This document shows, piece after piece, positions 33,901-47,089 of a stretch of DNA of 64,000 nt. Made by a program: the position numbers and the translations under genes. Each line of letters begins with the position of its first letter. The stretch's first letter is position 1. The stretch is from Physcomitrium patens (taxonomy: Eukaryota > Streptophyta > Bryopsida > Funariales > Funariaceae), in the NCBI RefSeq assembly GCF_000002425.4, contig NC_037254.1, positions 14,791,850 to 14,855,849 of the forward strand, given 5' to 3'. The notes below the pieces were generated by a model. That model had not been told where the DNA came from. It searched no databases and saw only the letters and a list, made by a program, of their open reading frames with translations.

Positions 33901-36790
33901 TCTGAACTTTACAATGAGTAGCTTCTAAGTATTCATGTAATAATGTACCCAAATTATTCACTTTAAAATGAACTTAGTTGTTGGAGAAAAAACCATGAAT
34001 AAATAAAATAGTAGTATGAGGAATAAATAAATTGGAATCCAACTTGTTACATGGTTTACCACCTTTGATTAAAATGCTAATGTTGGAAAATTGAAAGATG
34101 ATCTTTAAATACCACATGCAGTTGATGGCAGAGGTGATAGTCAAGTTTGTGATCTCCTTAAATTACATAAAAAAATCAGCACAAATAAAAAATTGGAAGC
34201 CAATTGAAACCATCAAAATTGGTGACATGCACAAAACACATGGTTTATCATGGTGAAGCACAACAATAAAGTGAGTAATGATATGTGATTTTATTATCTC
34301 TGCATGGTTGTTACTACTTGGCACATGCACCTCACATTCTACTTTGAGACAATCAGATTTGTGAGTCAAGACTTTGAATTGAACTCTATTTTATCTTCAC
34401 AACTTAGATGCCTTCATAAATTATTGACAAAAACTATACTTGAAAGAATTGAACATGTGTTTGGTTTTGGAAATACTTATACAAACTCTAAAAAACTGAG
34501 GATTCATTTTTACTAAAAATTCAAAACAATCTAAACTTAGTAGTTTTTGGTTTAAAAAGAAGCTTAAACACAATTCTTAAACGATATTGTAGAATTATTT
34601 AAAAATATATTATTTTTCAATACACTCTCATAAAATTATTTGGTACAAATACATACTTATTTTTTCATTTAAAATTAAATATCCTAGAGTAGGAAATCTC
34701 AAAAAAAGAAAAAAATAAAAAGAAAAAAGAAGAAGATAAATTAGGGATCACAATTTACACTGTACATCATATTTGTGTCAATATTTGGTTGAAATATTTC
34801 GCTATCTCACCCAATTATAAACATTTTGCTCGTACTTGATAAACATATATATATATATATATATATAGATATATTTGGCTTCTACCTGACACATGTTCAC
34901 AAATGAATTGAGTGAATATCTTAGAACATTATCTTTTTGAATTACTTTAATTATCTACATTGTGGCTGAAAAGATAAGAAAATATAATATTTTTTTACCA
35001 ATTATGAGTAGCTTGTTATAATATCAAAATGCAAAATTCCAAATCATCAAAATGGTGTATCGATGTTATTTAGAATGAATTTAATAGTCTACTTGCAACA
35101 ATCATCTGGTTTATTACTACCTTGTACCTTCAAAAACAGCTATACATTTTTGACGTAGTCAGTTCTCTAATAAATCAAATTAATCCTTTAGATTATTATT
35201 AAAAATATAGTATTTAAATATTAAAAAATTCCTCTACAAATCATTTAAGAATGTAATGCCCGTTTTATCTGCTGAATATTTTGTGGGCTGAACCAAACTT
35301 TTACTTTAGTTGTGGTCCACACAATACTATTTGTTTTTATTTTATGTTATTTTATTTTATTTTTTAATGGAATTATTCTATATTTTAAAGACATTGAAAA
35401 AGAAACAGTAATTATATATAAGTCAAAAAGGCTATTGTAGATGATTTTAAGATTAAGAGATGTAAAAACCAAGATCAAATATTTTGGATTTAATCTAATG
35501 CATTCAAGCTAAGAACTTTGTTCTTGCTTTTATATTGAGTGTCAGCTTATTAGTAGCATGTGGGTTTATTTCAAATTATTAAGAATTTCATGAGGTTTAT
35601 ATAGAAAGTGTGTTGATTTATTGAATTTCAAGAACAAACATTTAGTTTACATTATCTATTTCAATTTTATGTGTTAAAATTTTAATTACTTAACTATTGG
35701 TTTGATTGAACATTTTATTCTAAAGATTTATGCTAATAATATTATGAAATATTAGAATACATATACATATATGGTGAAATTTGTTGAGGCTGATGAATGA
35801 ATTCTTTGTAAAAAGAAAAAAAAATCGACACATGAAATAGATATAACAAGTATGTAGAGTGAATTAATAATTCACAAAAATAAATTATTGTTATATTTGG
35901 CTATTCCAAGAATAACTTATACATTCATATTAACAAGTCATAAGCAATATTCAAATAGTACAATTTTCTATATTTAAATCAAATATTAAATATTTTCAAT
36001 ATGTTTGAAAAACCGAGTTCATAAAATATAGTATACTTGTAATTACATTTAGCAGTACATCATCAACATTCAAATTTCCTCATTTAGTGATTTTCTTTAC
36101 TGCTAACATCATAAAATAACACTCAAGCACATCAATTAGGTTTTACATTGATAATTTTTTTTACACTAATTAGTTTATTTGTTCATTCATTCATTAAATT
36201 AATATATTTTAATATGGTTTCACATGTGTTTATTATTATTATTTGTATTATTGCCACATGTTATACAACGTATCAATCATTGAAACACATGCTATTGGTG
36301 TTATATCAAAGTGCAAATTTTGTAAAATAATCACAAGGGAGCAAATAATTCCATATAAATCTTTTTTTGTTATTTTTTTGATACACTTAATATATTGTTA
36401 AGACGGAAAATACTGTCCACTGCAAAACCTCACATTGTCAAAATTTTAAGTTTTATGCAGTTTACTATGTACATCTAAATTCAACTGAAAACCAGTGTTA
36501 CAAAGTTAATTAACTTTTTGAAACAACCAACACAATACCCACAACCGAGGATAATTTCTACTGCTACATAAATCCCAATCATAAACTTTACACCAATTGA
36601 AACATCCAATCTAAGACTTAGTAATTTGCAAGATTAAATTCCCTCTTTCCCTTTTTTTTCTTCTTTTGTTTCTATTCTGTAAATTGCAAATATTCGTGAA
36701 TACAACACAACTCCATCAGAATATCACAATAACACTATCATTAATGTCATTTCTATTTTATCTATCTACACGTCAAATGTTTACACTCTA
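30901..36790. other. AT-rich intergenic stretch, no gene recognised
   Basis: TA arrays at 31557-31578 and 34845-34867 and a 14-G run at 33190-33203. The 32.2-33.6 kb part is more GC-rich but its open frames (for example 32634-33008, minus) are low-complexity and lack recognisable domains. Confidence 0.55.
33190..33203. repeat. Poly-G run
   Basis: Fourteen G; a second short run of about nine G lies at about 33306-33315. Confidence 0.9.
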
Positions 36791-38620
36791 GAACTCTATG
36801 ACGTGAGCCACACTAATCTGGATGTTAGTGTAAGTGGGCGGGCCTTGGAGAAGCATGTATGTGTGGTGACGCGAGCGATGGTGGACGATGGCAGTGATCT
36901 CGCTCGCTGGTTCTGGCGATGGTCTGATGGTCTGTAGTGTCTGTGTCGTAAATGCCGTGGGGAGGAATAGGAATAGGAGGAGGAAGAGGTTTAGGGACGA
37001 AGGATTAGGAGTAAGAGTAGAAGCCTCTCCTTCCTCGCAGGCGTTTCGTTGCGGTGCGGTGCAGCTGCAGAAACCAACGGCACTCCATGATGACCGACAC
37101 CAGCTCAATCGCTTCCTTTTATCTTTTCCTTTTCCTTTCCTTCCTGACTTGGTTTTCAAAGGTACAATCAATGATCTTACATCCCGAAATTCGAGTGAAA
37201 AAATGAGATCATACGTCGAAGGAAGGAGGAAACCGCAAGGGACTTGAAGGATGGACGTTAGGCAGGTGCTGCATGTAATGTGAGGTCGAGCGCAATTGTA
37301 CCGCCGGTCCGGTCGACTTCCTGCCTGCCTGCGTTCAGCGCTGGCTGGCTGGATGGCTGCTTGCCTGCCCTCCCCTCGTGTGTTCTCTCAGCCAAACCCC
37401 GCCACATTGCTAAGTCCACCATTTGATTTGTTCACTCCTCTTCCTTCCTCGTATGTTGCACTGAATCTCTCTGTGTGTCTCTCTTTCTCTTTTATCATCT
37501 TCTCTTCCTCTCGCTCTCTCTCTTCCTGGTGGTCTTTGTCAGTCCGTTTGGCTGTGAGTACGATGTAGTCGGTTCCCATTTTTCGGGCTGCCGCTGTAGA
37601 ACTGAGCATCAAAACCATGCACCCCCCCCCCTCCCTCCCTCCCTCCCTCCCTTGGTTGCTGTCAAGCTGTTGCAGGTGGAAGGTTAGCTCATGATTGTCA
37701 TCATGAATGGGCTGGCCCTACCGCTCTTTCTTCTGTCTTCCTTTTTGTCCATACTCCAGAGTGCCCACCATCTCTCTCACTCCCACATTAATTCAGTGCC
37801 TAGCTAGCTGCACGTACAGGACCTTCATGTCCCCGATTCCACTTCTTAGTCGGCTCTATACCTGCATGCAGCCTGCGTAGGCAGTATTAAGGAAGTTGCT
37901 GAATAATCCCTCTACTGGCCTTCAACTGCTTCTTAAGACAGTGTTCAATGTTGACGTTGTATGTTTCTGTGGGTAGATTGGCGAGGTAGTAGACCTAGTG
38001 TTACCACTTCTCACTCATTCTTGGTGTTAGCTCGGCAGCTGGCGAATGAGGCTGACCATGATTCCTATTTTCTGGTTTGGTTCCACACGAGAACTCAATC
38101 CAAATTTCCAAGCGCTGTAAACAATCTTCTCGAGTGAAGAGTAGCGGAAACAGATTTCATGGAGTAGACTGCTATTTGATAGGGAAGGGGTGTAGAAAAC
38201 AAGTAACCGACGAGGCGGATCAATCAACCGGCGCAAGGAGACCTCTCTTCTCTTTCGCGGCCTGAATATTGCAAATCATGCGTTGTTTTGCAGTCGGTTG
38301 GCACAGCTTTGGAGTACTGTGGGTAGAGATTCATTTCTGCAATTTCGTTTTCAAGTGCGCGGAATGCAGTTTCATTGTTAACAGACATCATTAACATTTA
38401 GAGTTGGCCAGGAAGTGCCAGTCAATGGAAGAGGGACGAAATGCCTTGCATGCTCGCTACAGGGCTCCTACTCCCTGTCATGGCGATTAAGACTGCACAC
38501 ATGCATCAGGAGATCCATGACAAAAGTAGTGCGGTGCTGGTTGGTTCGCTGTAAATGATGAGAGTAGACCTGAAGGTCGGCTTCAACCCTGTGAGAGACA
38601 ACCACGCAAAGTCTGAGACA
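36791..38620. other. Upstream region of the ERECTA-like gene
   Basis: Composition shifts sharply to higher GC, marking the start of the gene island. It probably contains the promoter and 5' UTR of the receptor kinase. It includes CT-rich tracts (37470-37530) and a poly-C/(CCCT)n block (37622-37651). I could not place a convincing TATA box or transcription start. Open frames here (for example 36788-37171 minus, 37296-37568 plus) are composition artefacts. Confidence 0.5.
37622..37651 (-). repeat. C10 plus (TCCC)5 tract: G-quadruplex motif on the minus strand
   Basis: A run of ten C followed by five CCC triplets separated by single T. The minus strand reads as consecutive GGG runs with one-base loops, the most stable class of intramolecular G-quadruplex motif. 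It lies about 1 kb upstream of the receptor-kinase start codon. Confidence 0.8.
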
Positions 38621-41600
38621 ATGTCAGGAGGTTATTGGTTCGCGCGGATGTGGTTGTTTAGTTTCTTGCTCATTATCTCTTCATCGTTCTTGATCTTAAA
38701 GTGCTCAGCCACGACAATTGCCGATGAAGGTATAAGTTTCTCAAACAATTGGTTTGATCTTTCAACTGACTGCAACTTTATTCTGTTCCGCCATGGATCT
38801 CTTATATACTACGGGGAACAGAAAAACGTTCCTCTTGTTGCAAAATATTTCGCGGTTAGTTTATGATACTTTGATAAACATTTTTGTCATGCTGCACTCA
38901 CGCGAAGCTCTCAGTCCGAAAACTCAGTGTGTTATTCACAACTGCAACCCAATGCAATGTGTTGTACAGCACGTTATGAAAAACAATAGATGGTGGATAC
39001 GCAAAACCTAAGTCTAGATTCGGATCAGATGTTGCGCGCGGGGCCCCGATTTCTTCGTATGAATAGTCAAGTGCATCGATTAAAGTAAGCATTCAAGGAA
39101 GCATGAACAATGTTGAGACGAGTAAATCAACTTCAGATAAGGAACCGCGCTCCTGAGCGTTTACAATTCTTCGTGTGTTGCACTTCGAGAATCTAACGTC
39201 GAAGTAGATAGAAGAGACGAAGAGGTTCTCATTCGTTTGATGACGTGAATTTGAAATGCGCAGTTGCCGCATTGATCGAGCTTAAGAATGGGTTTGAGAA
39301 CGGCGAGATTGAGCTGTTTGACTGGCGCGAGGGAAGCCAGAGCCCATGCTTCTGGCGTGGCGTTACGTGCGATAATACTACCTTTCTGGTTACCAACTTG
39401 TAAGCCAACACTCTCCTTAGGTTACGACTTTGTCATCATGACTTTCAGCAAGTGAGCAGATGTTAAGACTCCTCTTCAGTTCAACCTCCCTATGAGCATA
39501 CCATTTTTGAAGTCGTACTTGTGCTCTGTGAGTCTAAATTTCCTCGGTTTCCTTAAAATAGTCTTCAACCATTTTCATATTAAACTCAATGTCGTTCGTC
39601 TCATTTACTTTGAACCGTGTGAATTTGTTTTTCACTTTCAACCCACTGTAGTAGCGCGATATCGAATGATTCCTAAATACCTCAGTAACTTGTTGCAGAA
39701 ATATCTCAATGCTTGCGCTCACTGGGGAAATATCTCCATCAATTGGAAATCTACACAGTCTACAATATTTGTGAGTACGACTGTATCCATTTGGTGCAGG
39801 AACTTAGTCGACACTGATAAACGTTATAGTTTCCGTCACGCTGTATTTTCTTTCGTGACGTTTTGGTGTCATACAGTATCGAAAACATTCTCGTGCTAAC
39901 AAACTTCTTTTATATCGTTTTTCAAGATTAACAATGACGTGAGTTCTGGCTGCAGGGATATGAGCGAGAATAATATTTCTGGGCAGCTTCCTACAGAAAT
40001 CAGCAATTGTATGAGTTTGGTTCACTTGTAAGCCCTTTGCTGCACTCAAGATGTAAAACTGTAGATTAGGTTAACATAAAGTAAAATGTGAACTCACTAC
40101 ACCTCAGATTTTGTGTTTGGTACTCAGATATCTCAAAGAAATTCACGTGATATGTGCACTATGTGTCCCACACATTTGTTGAGAATCTGAGAAATATATC
40201 CGATTCTGGCAGGGATTTACAATATAACAACTTGACTGGAGAAATTCCGTATCTGATGTTGCAGCTTCAACAGTTAGAGTATTTGTGAGTAACTGCAATT
40301 TCAGCATTAGCTGTCTTCTGTGTTCAAAACATGTTCTACAACTCTGCATCTGATACAGCTAGACAAATGTCGAATTGCTCTGTGGTGCACAAATTTGAGA
40401 TCAAAGCATGATGTGCAGAGCTTTGGGATACAACCATCTAATCGGCCCAATTCCATCAACTTTTTCAAGTCTTACAAATCTTAGGCATCTGTAAGCAGCT
40501 CGTTCGCTACACTATGGGCAATGATTCTCTGGATTAACATGGTGGATGCGTGTTACGTTTGCTGTAAGATGTGTTGGCATGATGTTTTTATCAATCTTTC
40601 ACTGAGAAAGGTTATGTGGAGTCACCAGAGATCTGCAGATGAATGAACTTTCCGGACCTATTCCGGCCTTAATTTTTTGGAGCGAGTCCCTCCAGTACCT
40701 GTAAGTCCTTGGCCCAAGATATCTTGAGATTCGTGTTAATCTTGTAGAAAAATTGGCTTGTGAAAAAAAACTCCCAAAAGTAAGATGCATTATTTGAAAG
40801 AGTCGTCGCTATGGTACTCAATCAAAGACCTGTATGTGGCCTTTGTGCAGCATGCTTAAGGGGAACTATCTAACAGGGAGTTTGTCCGCCGACATGTGTC
40901 AACTTACCCAGCTTGCCTACTTGTGAAGCGTCTAAACCAAACTCTCGCTATTCATTGGTCTCAACTTAAATTCCTTTTTTTTATACGTAGATTTTTTTTT
41001 TCTTACTTTCAAAAGATTCAAAAACTTATTTGCAGTTAATTCACTTAGCTTCCGAACTATTCCTAGCCGATTGATAGGTGTTTGACCTTGAATATGGTGT
41101 ATTATGCATGCCAGCAACGTGCGCAACAACAACCTTACAGGACCAATACCAGACGGAATCGGAAACTGCACATCTTTTCAGATCTTGTATGTTCTCCAAA
41201 AACTTTCAATTTGAATTGGAGTTGGCTTTCCCGTCGTGTCTAGCACTCTTTAGCTGCAATTTTCATTTTCCATTATCGATGTGGGTTGTCGGTTCTGAAT
41301 TTGGCGGAATTGTGATATTGGGGAACAGGGACTTGAGTTATAATGGCTTATCTGGAGTAATACCATACAACATTGGCTACCTCCAAGTGAGCACTTTGTG
41401 AGTGAATCAATTACAAACTTGGATCTAATCAACATGCTGTTTTGACCTTGATGAAATATATGTTTTTCTGAACTTTAATGAAATTTATTCGTTAACCGAA
41501 ATCCAAAACCCTTTTCTCAACCCATTCCTAATGTTCCTCACCAGTAATTTTTTCTGCACATTGTCATCTCGATTCACCAAGTCGTTTCGCCATTGTTACT

Positions 41601-44600
41601 CTCTAAAGCCTTTCTTTTATCTAAAGCATGCCTAGTATTGCAGGTCTTTGGAAGGTAACAGGTTCAGCGGCCGAATTCCAGAAGTACTTGGGCTAATGCA
41701 AGCACTAGTTATACTGTATGTCACAAGCTCTTAACTGCATGCTCATTAATTGGAAGTAGATGTGCCAGCATAGCTATTTTGGAAGAAATTATTGCTTGTA
41801 TGCAATCGGGTAAGTGATCGTTACTTGTTTGCTTGTCTCAGAGATTTGAGCTCGAACCGTCTTGAGGGCCCAATTCCACCCATCCTTGGAAATCTGACTT
41901 CAGTAACCAAATTGTAAATCCTTCACCTAGTTAAATTCTACAGTATTTTTAAACGGTTGGTTCATGCTTTTCTGCAAACTAGTACTGATAAGCTCTGTTT
42001 CATATTTTAGCGCTCATCAAGTAATTGTCAGTCTGCACTCTTCTAATTCAGATATAGATGGTGTTCACCATACTTTTAATGATCAATTTGTGGTTGGTAC
42101 ATCCTCCAGGTACCTCTACAATAATCGCTTGACGGGTTCGATACCTCCAGAGCTTGGGAATATGACCCGGTTAAATTATTTGTAATTTACGACTTCATAT
42201 CTTTGTCCCTTCATATCGTGCATCGTGTTTATGCACCAATGAAAGAGATTACCGTGAAAGGCTTGCAGTATGAGATCTATTTACATGGTACATGTGGTGC
42301 GTTCATTGACGTAACCTTCTTCGGATTCCTCTCCTACCTATAGCGTTCAAGCTCTTGACATCCCCTCGATGTGGCCATGTTTCTCCAGAGAACTGAACAA
42401 CAATGAATTGACCGGCAGAATACCTTCCGAGCTTGGCTGCCTGACTGATTTATTTGAGTTGTAGGAACTTTCTATCTCTTTCAAGCCCTTTTTGTTCATG
42501 TCATCAGCTAGATTCCTTAGGTTTTAAACGTTCATTCTTCTGAGCACTGGTTTCAGATAACAAATGACTATTCAAGAGTTTTTCAATGTGGAGAACAAAT
42601 CCTCACGAAGTAGCTCTTTGTTGCATTTTACGAAAATTCAGCATAGTCTGCATTTTCTGATGAGGGTTTAAATGGTTTCAAGGTTTTTCATGGTTTTACT
42701 AAGTGTAACCCGAGTATATCTTCTTTAAAATGAAATTTCTCGGGCTTTGTTCTAATGATTCCTGTTTGAATGACAGAAAGTTGTCTGAGAATGAACTAAC
42801 AGGTCCTTTACCTGGAAACATAAGCTCCCTTGCAGCCTTGAACCTATTGTAAGTCGAAATGTTCACCCATTTCCTTTGTAAAGTTCAGTTAAGTGTTGGA
42901 ACTTACGTAGGTCATCATGCGGAGACTTAAAATGCACTTTTATTGTAAATCAACAAATATGCTCAGTTGCTTGTGAGTGTCTGCGCAGGGATTTGCATGG
43001 AAACAAGCTGAACGGCACCATCTTACCTGAACTTGAGAAACTAACCAACCTGACAAACTTGTAAGTGACATTTGACTCTTCTTTTGATAGCTTCACAAAG
43101 ATGAGAAACACGCGAATATCTCTCTGAAGTCAAGGCCGGTTCCACAACTTCTACGCAGTGGGTACACCACTTGGGACCAACCCAGATGATAGAGAAAAAA
43201 TACTTTCTTTTCCTTTCAGACTTGTTCTCTGTCCTACTCCTTCACTCAAGAAAAATGTATTCATTTATATTATGACCATGTGAAAAATACTCCCACATAT
43301 AGTCTTTGATTCCTTCAAGTTTATCTTTCATGCTTACGTAATATCATCAGTTATGTGGTGCATACAAGAATGTTTGTGGTTTTCATTTGGAATGTTGGTT
43401 TACAATAATCATAACCAACCATGCCCTGGTGAACTGAAGTTCTTGACACGTTTTAGGAACCTCTCGTCGAACTTTTTCTCGGGGAATATTCCGAACGAGG
43501 TTGGACTTATTTTCAACCTTGATAAATTGTGAGTCCTCTTCAACCTTCTCAGAACATTGTCTACACTAAAGCACTTCATAATCTCAACAAATACACTGCT
43601 TCCTGGTAATGTATTTAATAGATCTTTTGTTTAAAATTAAAATGGAAGAGTTCCTCATGAGTGAAAGAAGCAGATCACAAGGTTTACGTTTCTGAAGCTT
43701 CTGGGTTGAGCAGAGATCTATCGAAGAACAATCTGACTGGCCCTATACCACGCTCCATTGGTAGGCTTGAGCATCTGCTTTACTTGTAAGCCTTCTAATT
43801 CCACAGATTGTAGTCGAGACCTTGCTTCAGATTTGGAAGTGCTCTCAGCACGGCAAGCTGTTTTCAACTGCATACAGAAGTGAAGCATTTCAACTTATGC
43901 AATAGGCACCAAACTTTTTGACATTCCACTTGTCGGTTGTGAGGGCTCGACAGGGACCTGCATGACAACAAATTGAGCGGCCCAATCGGTGTACAAGTGG
44001 GCACTGGTAACTCCACCGCACACAGTTACCTGTAAGTTCCTATTTTCTTTTCGTTTGGTTTCCCTCTCGTGAGTCATGAGTTGCTTCTCAAAGTAATACT
44101 TGGTTAGAGAGTACGATTTTTCATTTTCTGAAAGTTTGTGCCAAGGCAGTTATTTCTGCAGTTGCGGATTCGACTATATCTAACGAGTTCTACTTGATGT
44201 GTCTTATTCCCAGAGAGTGTTCCCACCTGAATTACCTGTAAGTCTTGAGTCCCTTTTCAAGCTACTGTCTTCATTTCAGGTCATGTGCTAGACAGATTTG
44301 AGAAACCAGACGTAATGACCCATCATGAAATGCTTGAGTGGTTTATGCGATACAAAAGTATTCGTGCTACAATCTGGATGATATCTTACTTAGAAGTTCT
44401 GTTTCAGCGATCTTTCACACAACGCTCTATATGGACCAATACCTATTGAGCTCGGCCAACTTGAGGAGGTGAATTTCATGTAAGAACAATTTCATTCAGT
44501 GTGGGTTCTATGCCCAAGTCTTGATCCGTTTAGTCAATGAAGGTCTAATAGATTGGTGTTTATCACCTATCATCTGACAATTCTGCTGACTTTTGTTGTT

Positions 44601-47089
44601 TGGCAGAGATTTTTCATTCAACAACCTCTCAGGTCCAATTCCAAGGCAGCTGAACAATTGCTTCAACTTGAAGAACTTGTAAGCTGCGCCCATTATATTT
44701 CAAGTGTGCAATTCAGTTTATATTCCCCTGCACTGCTTTTCAGCTTTTAGGTGTAGTTTCTTAGTGAAACATGCTTCTTGTTGCAGGAATCTATCATATA
44801 ACAATTTGTCGGGGGAAGTTCCTGTTTCAGAGGTCTTCGCGAGATTTCCTCTTAGCAGGTAATTTCGTCCACTTTCCCCAAGTTCCAGTTCCGGTGGCGG
44901 AAGTACGTTGCATCCTTGGTACCATCGAAAAGTGGTCGATTGCCTCTAGTGAGTCGGTTACTAACTGCTAACTCCTGTATTGATTGTACGGATGTGGGTG
45001 TTCGGTGTGGTTGTCGTAGCTACTTTGGCAACCCACGGCTGTGTCTCGCAATCAATAATTTATGTGGGTCGACGCTGCCTACGGGTGTATCTCGAACGAA
45101 TGGTAAGCTTTCAAAGGTCCCTGAGAACTCACTTGAAAGGGACATATCATGGAAGAGCTAATGAGCTGTGTGATGTAGACTGCAATTATGCAGCTAGAGC
45201 GATCGCCACCGTAGAGTCCATTGCGGACCTTGTGACGTGACACTCGTATGAAACCTCTATCCCACTCGAAGCACCAGAAGAAGGCTTAAGTCTGAAAACT
45301 AAGCAAGCGTTAGTTTAATGCTCAGGTCCATTGGGAGCAACAGCTGCCTGGGGGATTTCGATCTCTGCTATTTGTCTCCTTGCTCTTTTGCTTTTTGGGG
45401 CTATGCGTATCATGCGACCTCGTGATCTCCTGAAAATGTCCAAAGCACCACAAGGTATGACGAGAATTCTGAATGACCATAATCGTATGCACTACCCATG
45501 TGTTCATTCATGATTAAACCGTGCTTTTCAAGGGAAGAAGTCACTTTGGATTATTCCTACAGTTTTTTTGCAATAGACTGTAGTTCCAGAATTAGACTCT
45601 GTGGCTCACTATCATTTACATTTCCACTATGAGCAGGGCCACCAAAATTAGTGACATTTCACATGGGAATGGCGCCACAGTCTTTCGAGGAGATGATGTG
45701 TCTAACTGAAAATCTAAGCGAGAAGTACGTGGCAGGGAGGGGGGGCTCTAGTACTGTGTACAAATGCACCCTTAAGAACGGTCATTCAATTGCAATCAAG
45801 AAGCTATTCAATTACTATCCTCAAAACGTTCGCGAGTTCGAGACAGAGTTGAAGACACTAGGCAATATAAAACACCGGAATGTTGTTAGCCTGCGTGGTT
45901 ACTCTATGTCGTCAGCTGGCAACTTTCTCTTTTACGATTTTATGGAATATGGTAGCTTATATGACCATCTTCATGGTAAGAACTGCCCTTCGCAGCCCCC
46001 CCCCCCCCACTGAACTCATCTTAGAATTAGATTCCATGTTGATTCCTGTTGATTCGAAAAAAATGAATAATTTTTGCACCGCACCAAAAATACGGTTTGA
46101 TTGACTTATAATTCAACGGTTCTCAAAATTGATTAGAGTATTGAATTATTCTGATATTGTGCACAGGACATGCAAAGAGGTCGAAAAAGATGGATTGGAA
46201 TACGCGTCTGAAGATAGCATTAGGATCAGCTCAAGGACTGGCATACCTGCACCAAGACTGTACACCTCAAGTTATCCACCGAGATGTGAAATCGTGCAAC
46301 ATACTTCTAAATGCAAATATGGATGCGCACCTTTGCGACTTTGGCCTTGCGAAAAACATTCAACCTACCAGGACTCATACCTCTACGTTTGTGCTGGGGA
46401 CAATAGGATACATCGATCCAGAGTACGCTCAAACTTCTCGCCTAAATGAGAAGTCTGACGTCTACAGCTTCGGTATTGTGCTGCTGGAGCTTCTCATGGG
46501 AAAAAAGGCTGTTGATGATGAAGTGAATTTACTCGATTGGGTACGTCTTTTATCAGAGTTGAAGCTTAAATCTTACATGCTCGGCTTTGATCGTCATTCT
46601 GGGAAAAAAAAACAAAAACGCCTTCAAGAAGGCCAACTAGTAATGATTTGATCATACTTCTTTGTTGGAATTCCCAAGTCCTCTTAGAAGCTCCTCACGT
46701 TTCTGTTCCACATGACTAATGTCGTTGTCTCTCAGGTAAGGTCCAAAATTGAACAGAAGAACTTGCTGGAATTCGTGGACCCATATGTGCGATCAACTTG
46801 CCCAAGCATGGATCACCTTGAGAAAGCGCTGAAGCTAGCGTTGTTGTGTGCGAAGCAAACACCTTCACAACGACCTACCATGTACGATGTGGCTCAAGTG
46901 CTGAGCTCGCTGCTACCAGTGGTGTCACCTCGCAAACCTCCCAGTTATCCTTCTCCAGGTTCCAAGCACCGGCGTTACGTCGACACATATAGCGCCAAGC
47001 CAGCCGAGGGCATGATTGCCAGTAGCAGTACTTCTGGAGGTGACTTGTTAGACCAGTTCGAAAATGTGATAAATTCACGAAACATGTGA
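38621..47089 (+). CDS. ERECTA-like: ERECTA-family LRR receptor-like kinase, 28 exons
   Basis: Plasma-membrane receptor kinase of the ERECTA family, which perceives secreted EPF/EPFL peptides and signals through MAP-kinase cascades in patterning (family knowledge). Exons by GT-AG sites and phase: 38621-38729, 39264-39399, 39699-39770, 39956-40027, 40213-40284, 40419-40490, 40629-40700, 40851-40922, 41115-41186, 41329-41397, 41644-41715, 41842-41913, 42110-42181, 42389-42460, 42777-42848, 42989-43060, 43457-43528, 43714-43785, 43954-44031, 44214-44237, 44408-44479, 44607-44678, 44787-44858, 45020-45102, 45326-45454, 45637-45975, 46167-46540, 46736-47089. This gives 996 aa, or 988 without the 24-nt exon; Arabidopsis ERECTA has 976. 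Features are a signal peptide (about 1-30), an N-cap (CFWRGVTC), about 20 LRRs mostly one per 72-nt exon, and a TM helix (about 603-625). The kinase has a GRGGSS loop, K696, E712, HRD with D794 and DFG with D812, all present, so it should be active. ATGs at 38555 and 38558 are in frame upstream; 38621 is chosen because it places the signal peptide at the N-terminus. Confidence 0.93.
44166..44237 (+). other. Decayed LRR exon; last 24 nt form a possible microexon
   Basis: Ending at the donor after 44237, exactly 72 nt back (44166) gives a 24-residue open stretch in the phase of the other LRR exons, ending IPRECSHLNYL like an LRR. The acceptor is displaced: the nearest CTGCAG ends 4 nt too early and would break the frame. 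A later acceptor (CCCAG, 44209-44213) yields a 24-nt exon (LECSHLNYL with neighbours). Skipping it joins exon 19 to 21 in frame as SYLDLSHN, which reads like a normal LRR boundary, so both forms are possible. Confidence 0.55.

Noticed and set aside
36788-37171. 127-aa minus-strand open frame upstream of the receptor kinase
   Set aside because: Basic, low-complexity translation of a GC-rich leader; probably noncoding.
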